Positions 27,455-36,512 are shown, counted from the first letter of the stretch. The stretch is DNA of 64,000 nucleotides from Mucilaginibacter sp. KACC 22773 (GCF_028736215.1 NZ_CP117883.1:372001-436000), one strand, 5' to 3'. Notes: generated from the letters alone by a model not told the origin. Translations and numbers: made by a program.

Positions 27455-27569
27455 GTTTAACACGATTTAAGGATATTTGCAGGATTAAGATGACTTTGGA
27501 AACGCATCTCCCTGCTCTTTACCCTTTTTGACATCTATGTTTAGCAGGAATGTTATCTTTAAGTAATTC

Positions 27570-28373
27570 ATGAACATCATTTTAAAAGCAACACTTTGGC
27601 TTATAGGTATTTTTACAGGCATTTACCTGGTCATTTGTTGTTTCTTTTATTTTTCGCAGGATGATTTGATCTTCCAGGGAACGCGATATCCTGCCGGATA
27701 TCGGTACGATTTTCGGTCCGCTTACAAAGAGTATAATATAAAAACTGCCGATGGCAATATACTAAACGGCGTTTTATTCCTCACCCCAAAACCAAAAGGG
27801 CTTGTTTTTTACCTGCATGGTAATGGCGACACAATTAATAGCTGGCATGCAGTTGCAGGTAATTACAATAAGTTAGGCTATGATGTATTTATGATTGATT
27901 ATCCGGGATACGGCAAAAGTACAGGCAATATTAAATCGCAGCAGCAACTTTTTGATGCTGTAAAAATGGCATACCAACATGTCAAAACATTATATCCCGA
28001 AAATCAAATTGTCATATTAGGCTATTCTATCGGCACAGGCCCGGCAGCCTGGCTGGCATCACAAAATCATCCGCAAAAACTCATCCTGCTTGCTCCTTAC
28101 TATAGCCTGGCTGATGAGGCGAAAACGCTGTATCCATTTTTGCCCTCTTCTATTTTAAAATACCCACTCCAAACTTATGAGTACATCCAGCATACTTCTG
28201 CTCCTATTGTCATTTTTCACGGTGATGAAGATGAGTTGATAAACCACTCTTCGTCCTTCCGACTCCAAAAATACTTTAAGCCCGGCGACAAGCTAATTGT
28301 CCTGGAAGGGCAGCATCATAACGGCATAGAGGATAATGCCAGATACCTGGACTCATTGAAAAAAGTCCTGTAA
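27570..28373 (+). CDS. Membrane-anchored alpha/beta hydrolase (BEM46/ABHD17-like)
   Basis: The 267-residue protein has one N-terminal membrane helix (LKATLWLIGIFTGIYLVICCFF). An alpha/beta hydrolase fold follows with oxyanion-loop FYLHGNGDTINSW, nucleophile elbow LGYSIGTGPA, the acid in VIFHGDEDELI and His in GQHHNGIE. Members of this serine-aminopeptidase S33-like group are lipases, thioesterases or peptidases; no substrate can be assigned. It is a lone gene followed by a hairpin terminator at 28379-28401. Confidence 0.85.
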   Translation: MNIILKATLWLIGIFTGIYLVICCFFYFSQDDLIFQGTRYPAGYRYDFRSAYKEYNIKTADGNILNGVLFLTPKPKGLVFYLHGNGDTINSWHAVAGNYNKLGYDVFMIDYPGYGKSTGNIKSQQQLFDAVKMAYQHVKTLYPENQIVILGYSIGTGPAAWLASQNHPQKLILLAPYYSLADEAKTLYPFLPSSILKYPLQTYEYIQHTSAPIVIFHGDEDELINHSSSFRLQKYFKPGDKLIVLEGQHHNGIEDNARYLDSLKKVL

Positions 28374-28378
28374 ACAAA

Positions 28379-28405
28379 ATAGACGTGCACTACACGTCTA
28401 TCCAA
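28379..28405 (+). terminator. Hairpin terminator after the alpha/beta hydrolase gene
   Basis: ATAGACGTG (28379-28387) pairs perfectly with CACGTCTAT (28393-28401) around loop CACTA. The T-rich stretch CCAATTTTT follows. It could also serve the convergent ABC operon. Confidence 0.65.
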
Positions 28406-28458
28406 TTTTTATTCTGCAGGCAATTTGCACATCTAAAATCTGCATACCCGCACATCTA

Positions 28459-29256
28459 TCACTTAACGCTTTTCTTCTGCACAATAAAGTATCCCGCAAT
28501 AAATACAACAGTTGCTACTGCCATACTTACAAAAACATCTTTTGTAAACACATCTATTTGAATGCCTTTTTGCACCGCTTCGCCTCGATGCATCATGGTA
28601 GTAATAGCTTGCATTGGGTGCGAATAAGGGAAAAGATAACAATACTCCCAGTTTTTTGAGGCCAGGATAACACCGGTAATGGTGCACACAAAGCCGATGC
28701 CCATCGGCTTTAAAAAATCGGCCCAAAGTAAACTGAGCAAAAACTGGATGGATAAGATGCCCAGCGATGACAAAAATAATTTAAAATATATCTGCGCCAG
28801 CTCCTTTTCCATGTGGTAATCATCAAACCTAAGTTCGGGTTTTACAATACTCAATAAGTTGCCAAACCCTATGGTAAACAGCACAAACAGCGCAAGTGTT
28901 AAAAACACCAGGAATACTGCATACGTATATTTGGCGCCGTATACCGCCCAACGCGAAATTGGCAAACTGAACAGGCTTTTCCAGGTATCGGCCTTGTGCT
29001 CAATACTATTTACCGAGTAGGCTATAAAAATAATAAACATGGGCAGCAGTAATGAACCCATTACGCCTAATATGGCGCCGGCAAATTGCAGCCACAGCAT
29101 TATGGGTGGTGTACCTGTAAGTTTTTCGGCCTTGAGGTAAAAGCCCACAAAAAGTAAAGTGCAAATAAACAGCGGTAGTATAATGGCAGCCCAAAAACCC
29201 AACGTTTTTCGGCTTTTGTAAAATTCCGACCGGAACGATAGTATAAATCCTTTCAT
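28459..29256 (-). CDS. ABC-2 type transporter permease
   Basis: This 265-residue, six-helix membrane protein opens with SFRSEFYKSRKTLGFWAAIILPLFICTLLF, typical of ABC-2/MutG-like permeases of bacitracin or lantibiotic-type exporters. It also has KADTWKSLFSLPISRWAVYGAKYTYA, a charged loop seen in the family. It lies 5 bases after the ATPase gene (29262-30161) in the transcript, so the two should form one exporter. Substrate unknown; drug, peptide or lipid export is possible. Confidence 0.82.
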   Translation of the reverse strand: MKGFILSFRSEFYKSRKTLGFWAAIILPLFICTLLFVGFYLKAEKLTGTPPIMLWLQFAGAILGVMGSLLLPMFIIFIAYSVNSIEHKADTWKSLFSLPISRWAVYGAKYTYAVFLVFLTLALFVLFTIGFGNLLSIVKPELRFDDYHMEKELAQIYFKLFLSSLGILSIQFLLSLLWADFLKPMGIGFVCTITGVILASKNWEYCYLFPYSHPMQAITTMMHRGEAVQKGIQIDVFTKDVFVSMAVATVVFIAGYFIVQKKSVK

Positions 29257-29261
29257 GGGGT

Positions 29262-30161
29262 TCAGGCTTTTTGGGTGATATCTAAAAACAGGCGTTCCAA
29301 ATCTTTTTGCTGTTTACCTATACTAAATATGGCATGGCCGTTATTGTGCAACAGTGCATTTATTCCCGCCGTTTTTTGCTTGCTCGCGTACGGAACATAC
29401 AGGTAAGTATCGGTAACATCGGTAACGGTATAACCGTTACGGGTAAGCAGGTTAGCGGCATCAACTGTGTTATCTGTCTCGATGCATACAAGCGGCTGGC
29501 TCAAGGCCTGCAACTCGCCGATGCTGCCCTGAAACAGCAGCTCGCCATGGTTAATAATACCTACGTGGGTGGCCATGCGTTCAACCTCGGCCAGTAGGTG
29601 GCTTGATATAAATACCGTTTTTTTATACTGACCAACCAGTTTAATGAGTAACTCGCGCACTTCTATTATACCGTTAGGATCAAGGCCGTTTGTGGGTTCG
29701 TCAAGGATTAAAAGTTTGGGATCGGCAAGCAGGGCAAGGGCAATGCCCAGGCGCTGTTTCATACCCAGGGAGTATTGTCCGGCTTTTTTGTGGGCCGCAT
29801 TGGTAAGCTGCACAAGAGCCAGCATTTCGTCAACGCGTTTAACAGGCACCTGTAATAACAAGGCCCTGTTTAATAAATTCTCTTTCCCGGTAAGGTGTTG
29901 GTATATGGCAGGCTGCTCAATAAGCGAGCCTATTTGCGATAAAATTTGAGCGCGGTGATGTTGAATGTCCTGTTCAAATATTTGGATGCTGCCGCTTTGG
30001 ATTTTGAGCAGGTTTAACAGGAGTTTGATAGTAGTGGTTTTCCCGGCACCGTTTGGGCCAAGAAAACCATATATGCTTCCTTCGGGTACCTGTAGCGCAA
30101 GTGATTTAACTACCTGCTGGTTACCGAAGTTGAAGGATAACCCTTCGGTACTAATTACCAT
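29262..30161 (-). CDS. ABC transporter ATPase (BcrA/CcmA-like)
   Basis: The preferred start is ATG at 30161 (MVISTEGLSF...), giving 299 residues; a TTG at 30188 extends it by nine residues. Motifs are Walker A FLGPNGAGKTTTIKLL, signature YSLGMKQRLGIALALL, Walker B LLILDEPTNGLDPNG and switch His in FISSHLLAEVE. A C-terminal ~90-residue regulatory tail is typical of BcrA-type ATPases. Its start codon overlaps the stop of a small upstream gene by 7 bases, and the permease follows 5 bases after its stop, giving a three-gene unit. Confidence 0.88.
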   Translation of the reverse strand: MVISTEGLSFNFGNQQVVKSLALQVPEGSIYGFLGPNGAGKTTTIKLLLNLLKIQSGSIQIFEQDIQHHRAQILSQIGSLIEQPAIYQHLTGKENLLNRALLLQVPVKRVDEMLALVQLTNAAHKKAGQYSLGMKQRLGIALALLADPKLLILDEPTNGLDPNGIIEVRELLIKLVGQYKKTVFISSHLLAEVERMATHVGIINHGELLFQGSIGELQALSQPLVCIETDNTVDAANLLTRNGYTVTDVTDTYLYVPYASKQKTAGINALLHNNGHAIFSIGKQQKDLERLFLDITQKA

Positions 30162-30367
30162 ACATTGTTGCTTTTGGCAACTGAGCAAACAGTTTTAACA
30201 AGGGTAATGCCCTTATAAAACAACGAGGTAGCGTGTACAGCTGATGTCCCCATTACTGCTGATTCCTTTTTTTGTTCAAACTGGTAGCTTACACCTAAAA
30301 TAAGGGCGAACATTACCGGTATCAACAACATGATAAAAGGGTTAGAATTTTTGATAAGCGTTTTCAT
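30155..30367 (-). CDS. Small hypothetical single-pass membrane protein
   Basis: The 70-residue frame starts MKTLIKNSNPFIMLLIPVMFALILGVSYQFEQKKE: one N-terminal membrane helix, then a polar tail. It overlaps the ABC ATPase start by 7 bases, a spacing typical of translational coupling, and it opens the three-gene ABC unit. No family is recognised. The C-terminal 15 residues are encoded in DNA that overlaps the ATPase region, so some of the frame could be coincidental. Confidence 0.5.
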   Translation of the reverse strand: MKTLIKNSNPFIMLLIPVMFALILGVSYQFEQKKESAVMGTSAVHATSLFYKGITLVKTVCSVAKSNNVW

Positions 30368-30601
30368 TGCGAGTGATTTGATAGAACAAAGAAATACTTA
30401 TTTTACCACCTGCTAAAAAGTATTAGACCAACACACGGAGTTTATAGATGAACGCCTTTTTAAACATTTTAACCAGTTTATCGATTATAAAAGCCAGTTC
30501 ATCGACAAATTGAATTACTATATATAAATAAACGCCCGTATAACAATCAAAATACTAAATTACATCACATTAAACCTTTTTATTAAGGGATAAAACGGCA
30601 C

Positions 30602-31654
30602 ATGCAGAACACTATTTCACCTGATAATCAAACACGCGGTTTAAAAACGGCCTGGCATATTTTCTGGCATTTACTTTTTTGGCTTGGGATGATCTCGCTG
30701 TTCATTTTCCTGGCCCGGATGAATGACCATATAACACCAAGGCAATTGGTTATTATATTTCTGGTGTTCCCTATCATCAATATCGGGTTGTTTTACATTA
30801 ATTTCCTGGTATACATTCCCCGCTTCCTGGATAAAAAAAGGTATTGGGCTTATGCCTGTGTAGCTCTGATAACCATTATAGTTTTCGGTGTTGTTAAATA
30901 TGGGGTAGGCCTGTTGTTTAAAGATGTGATACTGATACACAACAAGGGGCAGCAAATAAGCTTTGCCGCTTACTTTTTCAACACCGTTTTTACCAGCCTG
31001 ATTTTTATTTTTTTAAGTACGGTGCTTAAATTCACTACCGATTGGTTCCTGAACGAACGCATTCAGCATGATCTTGAAAACCAGCGATTAAGCGCCGAGC
31101 TTGCTTTTTTAAAATCGCAGATAAACCCGCATTTTTTATTCAATTCCTTAAACAGTATTTACTCGCTGGCCTATCAAAAGTCAGATACCACGCCCGAAGC
31201 TATCCTGAAGCTATCCGAAATTATGCGCTACATGCTTTACGAGTGCAATGACAACCGGGTTGATTTAAGCAAGGAGTTGCAATACCTGCACAACTACATC
31301 GATTTGCAAAAAATCCGCTTCGGTAATAAGGCATTTATTGATTTTAAGGTAATGGGCGACGTAACCAACCAGCAAATTGTACCTTTATTATTAATAGCCT
31401 TTATTGAAAACGCTTTTAAGCACGGTGTGGCCAATGATGTGATGACGCCTATTAAATTGCTCATTAATGTTGACGAATGCCAACTGCACTTTTACATTCA
31501 AAATAAAAAACATACCCATAACCGCGATGCTATTGGCGGCATAGGGCTAACTAATGTACAAAGGCGTCTTAATCTTTTATATCCCGGTAAGTATACTTTA
31601 AATATCAGGGATACTGAAGATACCTATACTTGTGAATTATCAATAATCTTGTGA
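30602..31654 (+). CDS. LytS/YehU-type sensor histidine kinase
   Basis: The 350-residue protein has about four N-terminal membrane helices (residues ~15-145). A coiled segment and the His_kinase (PF06580) core follow: phospho-acceptor His177 in QINPHFLFNSLNSI, then the N-box ENAFKHGV and GIGLTNVQRRL as the ATP lid. This class lacks a large periplasmic sensor and usually pairs with a LytTR-domain regulator. Such a regulator is encoded at 33510, but two other genes lie between them, which is unusual. A repeat hairpin immediately follows the stop codon. Confidence 0.9.
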   Translation: MQNTISPDNQTRGLKTAWHIFWHLLFWLGMISLFIFLARMNDHITPRQLVIIFLVFPIINIGLFYINFLVYIPRFLDKKRYWAYACVALITIIVFGVVKYGVGLLFKDVILIHNKGQQISFAAYFFNTVFTSLIFIFLSTVLKFTTDWFLNERIQHDLENQRLSAELAFLKSQINPHFLFNSLNSIYSLAYQKSDTTPEAILKLSEIMRYMLYECNDNRVDLSKELQYLHNYIDLQKIRFGNKAFIDFKVMGDVTNQQIVPLLLIAFIENAFKHGVANDVMTPIKLLINVDECQLHFYIQNKKHTHNRDAIGGIGLTNVQRRLNLLYPGKYTLNIRDTEDTYTCELSIIL

Positions 31655-31662
31655 AAGTTCCT

Positions 31663-31749
31663 CTGTCATGCTGAGTACGAAGCATCTGCTTGCCAACTTT
31701 TCTATCGGTCATGCAAAGCTGATAGATCCTTCGTACCTCAGGATGACAG
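31663..31749. repeat. REP-like hairpin, CTGAG subtype, after the histidine kinase gene
   Basis: Left arm CTGTCATGCTGAGTACGAAG and right arm (reverse complement) CTGTCATCCTGAGGTACGAA form an imperfect ~25-bp stem around a ~35-base centre. It belongs to the same family as 44988-45081 and is related to the TGTCATTGCGAG repeats at 46841, 47921, 48002, 48501 and 61288. Confidence 0.8.
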
Positions 31750-31782
31750 GAAAATTGGATAAACATAAACATTACCCAAACC

Positions 31783-33117
31783 ATGAACCAGTTAAAAACC
31801 ATTTTATTAATGCTGTTGTTAGCCGTATGCAGGTACAGCGCCTCGGCACAAAATGATCCAAAACTTACCGAAGTTTGGGATCCGGAACCAGCCATAGTGC
31901 ATCCGGGCGTTGGCAATAAAGCGCCGTCAGATGCCATTATTTTGTTTGATGGAAAAAACCTGGACGAATGGATAGATCAAAAAGGAATGCCCCCCGGCTG
32001 GACAATTAAAAACGGTATCCTTACCGTGAAACCCGGCAGCGGCTCCATCATCACCAAAAAAAACTTCGCCGATTGCCAGCTGCATATTGAATGGCGCACA
32101 CCGGCCATTGTAAAAGGCGAAGGCCAGGAGCGCGGCAACAGCGGCGTAATAATGCAAAGCCGTTACGAGCTACAAATACTGGATAGTTATAAAAATCGCA
32201 CCTACTCCAACGGGCAGGCTGGCTCTGTTTACAAACAACACGTGCCTTTGGTAAATGCTTCGCTTAAACCCGGTGAATGGCAAAGGTATGATATCATTTA
32301 TACCGCGCCGCGTTTTAATTTAGATAGTTCGCTTAAAGCACCGGCTTACATTACGGTTTTACACAACGGCGTGCTGGTACAAAACCATGTGGCTATAAAA
32401 GGCACAGTAGCCCATGTTGGCCAGCCTAAATACACCAAGCACAATTTTGCACAGCCGTTATTGCTGCAGGAGCATGAATTCCCCGTATCGTTCCGCAACA
32501 TCTGGATCAGGGAGATCAACGTTCAAAAACTTTTTAACGGCAAGGACAAAACCGGCTGGTATGCTTTTTTAGATACGCTGGGCAAAAACAACGATATCCA
32601 TAACAATTTCGTAGTGGAAAATGGTGCGGTGCATGTAATGGGTAAATATTTTGGCTATATGAGCACCCTCAAATCGTACTCCAATTATTACCTTAAAGTA
32701 GTATTCAAATGGGGCACCAAACAATATTTTCCGCGCCAAACCAGTAAGCGGGATGCCGGTATACTTTATCATTTTGGGTTGGTGGAAAAAGATACTGTTT
32801 GGCCAAAGTCAATAGAATTTCAGATACAGGAACAAGATTGCGGCGACTTTTGGTGCGTTAAGCACACCAACGTTGATTCGCCAAATAAATGGGAAGTAGC
32901 CTGGGACCAAAAGCACATTTTCCGCACAGAAAATTTTGAAAAGCCACGCGGCGAATGGAATACGCTGGAGATTATTTGCAACGGCAACCAAATTGAGCAT
33001 TATGTAAATGGGCACCTGGTAAACTGGGGGACGGGTTCGGTAACCGAAGGCAGGATACTATTACAATCAGAAGGGGCCGAGATATTTTATAAATCGGTAG
33101 AGTTAACGCCGCTATGA
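31783..33117 (+). CDS. Secreted two-domain DUF1080 (3-keto-disaccharide hydrolase) protein
   Basis: The 444-residue protein has a signal peptide ending SASAQ. Two copies of the DUF1080 concanavalin-like fold follow: one from about 50 to 250 (ILFDGKNLDEW, NSGVIMQSRYELQILDSY, SVYKQH) and one from about 250 to 444 (LFNGKDKTGWYAF, DAGILYHFG, IEFQIQEQDCGDFW, ending ILLQSEGAEIFYKSVEL). DUF1080 proteins hydrolyse 3-keto-glycosides or bind glycans in the periplasm. The gene sits between a sensor kinase and its likely response regulator and overlaps the next small gene by 4 bases (ATGA). Confidence 0.88.
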   Translation: MNQLKTILLMLLLAVCRYSASAQNDPKLTEVWDPEPAIVHPGVGNKAPSDAIILFDGKNLDEWIDQKGMPPGWTIKNGILTVKPGSGSIITKKNFADCQLHIEWRTPAIVKGEGQERGNSGVIMQSRYELQILDSYKNRTYSNGQAGSVYKQHVPLVNASLKPGEWQRYDIIYTAPRFNLDSSLKAPAYITVLHNGVLVQNHVAIKGTVAHVGQPKYTKHNFAQPLLLQEHEFPVSFRNIWIREINVQKLFNGKDKTGWYAFLDTLGKNNDIHNNFVVENGAVHVMGKYFGYMSTLKSYSNYYLKVVFKWGTKQYFPRQTSKRDAGILYHFGLVEKDTVWPKSIEFQIQEQDCGDFWCVKHTNVDSPNKWEVAWDQKHIFRTENFEKPRGEWNTLEIICNGNQIEHYVNGHLVNWGTGSVTEGRILLQSEGAEIFYKSVELTPL

Positions 33118-33470
33118 TGAATGTGAAAAGCATCACTGATCCTCACTTAATATACACCGTGGCTGATTCCAAAAAAAACAAAATTATCTGGACTAAATAT
33201 ACAGCAGGTAGTGAATGGCTTCATTTGGGAGATATCGACAATATAAATAGGAAGCTTGTTACTGACGCTATTAACGTTCAGTTCAGTGAAGAAACACTTT
33301 ATATCGTCACTACGCGCATTGGATCGAGGCCAGCAACAAAGTATACTGTTGAAGAAGATATTTTAAGCCTGCTATGTGTCCACAATTTTACAATATGGGA
33401 CACAGCGTTTAAACAAGTAATTGAGTTTAACAAAATTGGAACAATGCGTTGTGGACAATCATTAGTATAA
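33114..33470 (+). CDS. Hypothetical protein, 118 aa
   Basis: The start ATG at 33114 overlaps the DUF1080 stop codon (ATGA), which strongly suggests translational coupling. The protein (MMNVKSITDPHLIYTVADSK... NKIGTMRCGQSLV) has no signal peptide, no membrane helix and no motif recognised here. It is probably a cytoplasmic mixed alpha/beta protein. The next gene is a LytTR response regulator 39 bases downstream. The close spacing makes it likely to be real, but no function can be proposed. Confidence 0.6.
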   Translation: MMNVKSITDPHLIYTVADSKKNKIIWTKYTAGSEWLHLGDIDNINRKLVTDAINVQFSEETLYIVTTRIGSRPATKYTVEEDILSLLCVHNFTIWDTAFKQVIEFNKIGTMRCGQSLV

Positions 33471-33509
33471 AATTTATTTAATAAACCATTTAACTCTTAT
33501 TTTTACAAC

Positions 33510-34235
33510 ATGATCAGATGCCTGGTAGTTGATGATGAGCCTTTAGCGCTGCACATTTTGGAAGATTATATATCTAAAATGCCTTTTTTGCAATTGGTGA
33601 AAGCCACAACCAACCCGATTGAAGCCCTTACCCTGGTACAGGCAGGCAATGTGGACCTGGTATTTTTAGATGTACAAATGCCCGAACTTACCGGCATCCA
33701 GTTTTTAAAGATAGCCAACGGTAAAGCCAAAGTGATACTTACCACCGCTTACCCGCAATACGCTTTAGAGGGCTATGAGCTGGATGTGGTTGACTATTTA
33801 TTGAAACCCATCGCTTTCGATAGGTTTTTTAAGTCAGTACAAAAAGCCCAAAGCATTATACAGCCCGTAACCAAAACTGTAATACAGGCCGAACCTGCTC
33901 AGCAGGACGATTTTTCGACGGATTTTATCTTCGTAAAAACCGAACATAAGATTCAGAAGGTTTACCTGCACGATATTTTGTTTATTGAGGGATTGAAAGA
34001 TTACATCTCCATATTTACCTCTGCAGAACGGATTATTACCCTGCAAGGTATGAAAAAAATGGAAGATGCCCTGCCCGAAAGACATTTTGTACGGGTGCAT
34101 AAATCATACATCGTAGCACTTAACAAAATTGACAGCATCGAGCGAAGCCGCATCCAGATAGGCGAAAAAATTATCCCCGTTGGCGACACCTACCGCGATG
34201 AGTTTTTCAAGATAATTGATGATAAAAACGTTTAG
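33510..34235 (+). CDS. LytTR-family response regulator
   Basis: The 241-residue protein has an N-terminal receiver domain with phospho-acceptor Asp54 in LVFLDVQMPELTG, the acidic pair in VVDDEPLA, and Lys in YLLKPIAFDRF. A linker follows, then a C-terminal LytTR DNA-binding domain (IFVKTEHKIQKVYLHDILFIEGLKDYISI, HFVRVHKSYIVALNKI). It is the expected partner of the LytS-like kinase at 30602-31654. LytTR proteins bind direct repeats upstream of target promoters; no target site was identified. Confidence 0.92.
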   Translation: MIRCLVVDDEPLALHILEDYISKMPFLQLVKATTNPIEALTLVQAGNVDLVFLDVQMPELTGIQFLKIANGKAKVILTTAYPQYALEGYELDVVDYLLKPIAFDRFFKSVQKAQSIIQPVTKTVIQAEPAQQDDFSTDFIFVKTEHKIQKVYLHDILFIEGLKDYISIFTSAERIITLQGMKKMEDALPERHFVRVHKSYIVALNKIDSIERSRIQIGEKIIPVGDTYRDEFFKIIDDKNV

Positions 34236-34311
34236 TATTCCCAACCCAATTAAGACAATTGTGGCTTGCAAGAAAATTCTATAATTTGTAATTACATTAA
34301 TTTTGAAATAG

Positions 34312-36192
34312 GTGAGTACAAATAAACAAGATACCGAAAAAAAAGCAGGTGATGCAGCTAATCAAAAAGCATCCCCTTCAGGGGGCGGGGGAGGCTCCTC
34401 CGTTACCGGTAAAGCGCTTGATTGGAAATTGTTAAAACGGGTTATGCGCTATGTAAAGCCCTACAATACCACATTTGTGATTGCCGTTTTTTTAACGGTG
34501 TTTTTGGCGGTTGGCGCATTACTGCAACCTATCCTGATTCAACGTACGCTGGATGTAAATATACTGAATGACGATTACGATGGGCTGGTTTTTATGGTTG
34601 GCCTGATGGTGGCGCAACTGATTATTCAAACTGTGGCCCAGTATTATCAAACTTATTTAACCAATACATTGGGTCAATCCGTTATTCGCGATTTGAGGAT
34701 TGACATTTTTAACCATATCACCAGTTTAAGGCTAAAGTATTTTGACAGGACACCAATTGGCATGCTTATCACGCGGACGGTATCCGACCTGGAAACCATT
34801 GCCGATATATTTTCTGAAGGACTCATCAGCATCATGGGCGATATGCTGCTGGTGTTTGCCGTTATCGGCCTGATGCTTTGGCAGGACTGGAAGCTGGCAT
34901 TAATTACTCTTATCCCTATGCCTTTCCTGTTTGCATCAACGTACGTTTTTAAGGAGGCCATCAAATCATCGTTCCAGGAAGTGCGTACCCAGGTGGCCCA
35001 GTTGAATACTTTTTTGGCCGAGCATATCTCGGGTATAAGCGTTATCCAGCTTTTTGCACGGGAGGACCAGGAGATGCGTAAGTTTAAAGCGGTTAACGTA
35101 AAGTACCGTGATGCCAACATCCGCAGTAACTGGTATTATTCTATATTTTTCCCGGTGGTCGAGATTTTGTTTGCCATTTGCATAGGCCTCCTGGTTTGGT
35201 ATGGTTGTAAACGGATGCTTACCGATGGGCAGCTGGCCAGCTTATCTGCATCAAAAAAAGGGATTACCCCTGGATTGATAACCGGCTTTATTGTGCTGCT
35301 TAATATGCTTTTTAGGCCCATCCGCCAGTTGGCCGATAAATTTAATACCCTGCAAATGGGTATGGTAGGCGCCGACAGGATTTTTAAAGTACTGGATACC
35401 GACGAGGTTGCTATTGACAACGGCACCCTAAAAACCGGCAGACTGCAGGGCGAAATAGAATTTGACAAAGTGTGGTTTGCCTATAACGACGAAAATTGGG
35501 TGCTAAAAAACATCAGCTTCCACGTAAAACCCGGCGAAACACTGGCCCTGGTAGGTGCTACCGGAGCGGGCAAATCATCTACCATCAATATCCTTAACCG
35601 TTTTTACGAGATAGGAAAAGGCAGCGCCAAAGTTGATGGTCATGACATTCGCAACTATGAGGTTGAGTTCCTCCGGTCGCAAATAGCAACGGTTATACAG
35701 GATGTGTTCCTGTTTACTGATACCATTGCCAACAATATCAGCCTTAATAATCAATTAATCACCCGCGAGCAGATCGTCGCGGCAGCAAAAGATGTTGGTG
35801 CCCACGAGTTTATTGAACGCTTGCCCGGCGGCTATGATTATAATGTAATGGAACGCGGATCGACCCTTTCGGTGGGACAATCGCAATTGATATCTTTTAT
35901 CCGCGCGCTGGTATACAATCCGGCCATTTTGGTTTTAGATGAGGCTACCTCGTCGGTAGATACCGAAACCGAGATACTGATCCAAAATGCGATCAATAAA
36001 CTGATGCAGGGCCGTACGGCGATAGTTATCGCCCACCGCCTTTCCACCATTCAAAATGCCGACAGGATTATCGTACTTGACCACGGCGAGATTATGGAAA
36101 TGGGCACCCACCAGGAACTCCTTAAAATTGAGCACGGGCACTACCGTAAACTTTACGATTTGCAGTTTAACTCGGCCGGGATAGCAAGATAG
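34312..36192 (+). CDS. ABC exporter (fused membrane and ATPase domains)
   Basis: The start is GTG at 34312. The 626-residue half-transporter begins with a flexible Gly/Ser-rich segment (PSGGGGGSS, about residues 23-31). Six membrane helices and an ATPase follow: Walker A VGATGAGKSSTINIL, the Q-loop in TVIQDVFLFTDT, Walker B AILVLDEATSSVD and switch His in VIAHRLST. The signature reads LSVGQSQLISF, with Val in place of the usual second residue Gly; this LSVGQ form occurs in one branch of LmrA/YheI-like exporters. It exports lipids or hydrophobic compounds. No operon partner is evident. Confidence 0.88.
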   Translation: MSTNKQDTEKKAGDAANQKASPSGGGGGSSVTGKALDWKLLKRVMRYVKPYNTTFVIAVFLTVFLAVGALLQPILIQRTLDVNILNDDYDGLVFMVGLMVAQLIIQTVAQYYQTYLTNTLGQSVIRDLRIDIFNHITSLRLKYFDRTPIGMLITRTVSDLETIADIFSEGLISIMGDMLLVFAVIGLMLWQDWKLALITLIPMPFLFASTYVFKEAIKSSFQEVRTQVAQLNTFLAEHISGISVIQLFAREDQEMRKFKAVNVKYRDANIRSNWYYSIFFPVVEILFAICIGLLVWYGCKRMLTDGQLASLSASKKGITPGLITGFIVLLNMLFRPIRQLADKFNTLQMGMVGADRIFKVLDTDEVAIDNGTLKTGRLQGEIEFDKVWFAYNDENWVLKNISFHVKPGETLALVGATGAGKSSTINILNRFYEIGKGSAKVDGHDIRNYEVEFLRSQIATVIQDVFLFTDTIANNISLNNQLITREQIVAAAKDVGAHEFIERLPGGYDYNVMERGSTLSVGQSQLISFIRALVYNPAILVLDEATSSVDTETEILIQNAINKLMQGRTAIVIAHRLSTIQNADRIIVLDHGEIMEMGTHQELLKIEHGHYRKLYDLQFNSAGIAR

Positions 36193-36275
36193 GTTGTACG
36201 TTTTACGTGCGATGTTATATGTTTTTAACTGTTCTAACTAAACGTATAACTTAAAACGTACCACGTAAAACCCCG
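36192..36275. repeat. ACGT-rich inverted words after the ABC exporter
   Basis: GTACGTTTTACGTG and, about 45 bases on, AACGTACCACGTAAAAC, plus ACGTATAAC, recur in opposed orientation in the 84 bases between the ABC exporter stop and a small minus-strand gene. They can pair to form an imperfect hairpin and probably end both transcripts. Confidence 0.5.
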
Positions 36276-36479
36276 TTAATTTTTAGGTGCCGCCTTTACC
36301 GAATGTACCGGTTGTTCTTCCCGTTCGTGTTTTTTGGCAATGTTGCCGCCATGTGGCTCGTCGGAATGATACTGCTTGTCTTGGGGTTTTACCTTGCTTT
36401 TGCCGCCGTTATCGTTTGGCCTGGTGGTTGGTGTATCCGATGGCGATTGTTTGTGTTTATCGTTTGCTGGCTTTGTCAT
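36276..36479 (-). CDS. Small hypothetical hydrophilic protein
   Basis: The start ATG at 36479 gives a 67-residue, very polar protein (MTKPANDKHKQSPSDTP... KKHEREEQPVHSVKAAPKN) rich in Lys, Asp, Pro and His. It contains no hydrophobic segment. The composition looks natural for a small disordered protein, whereas the overlapping forward frames have Cys/Trp-rich, shadow-like composition. No family or function is recognised. Confidence 0.45.
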   Translation of the reverse strand: MTKPANDKHKQSPSDTPTTRPNDNGGKSKVKPQDKQYHSDEPHGGNIAKKHEREEQPVHSVKAAPKN

Positions 36480-36512
36480 GAAGGTATAACAGGGTGGTAA
36501 TGGCATTTGTTT

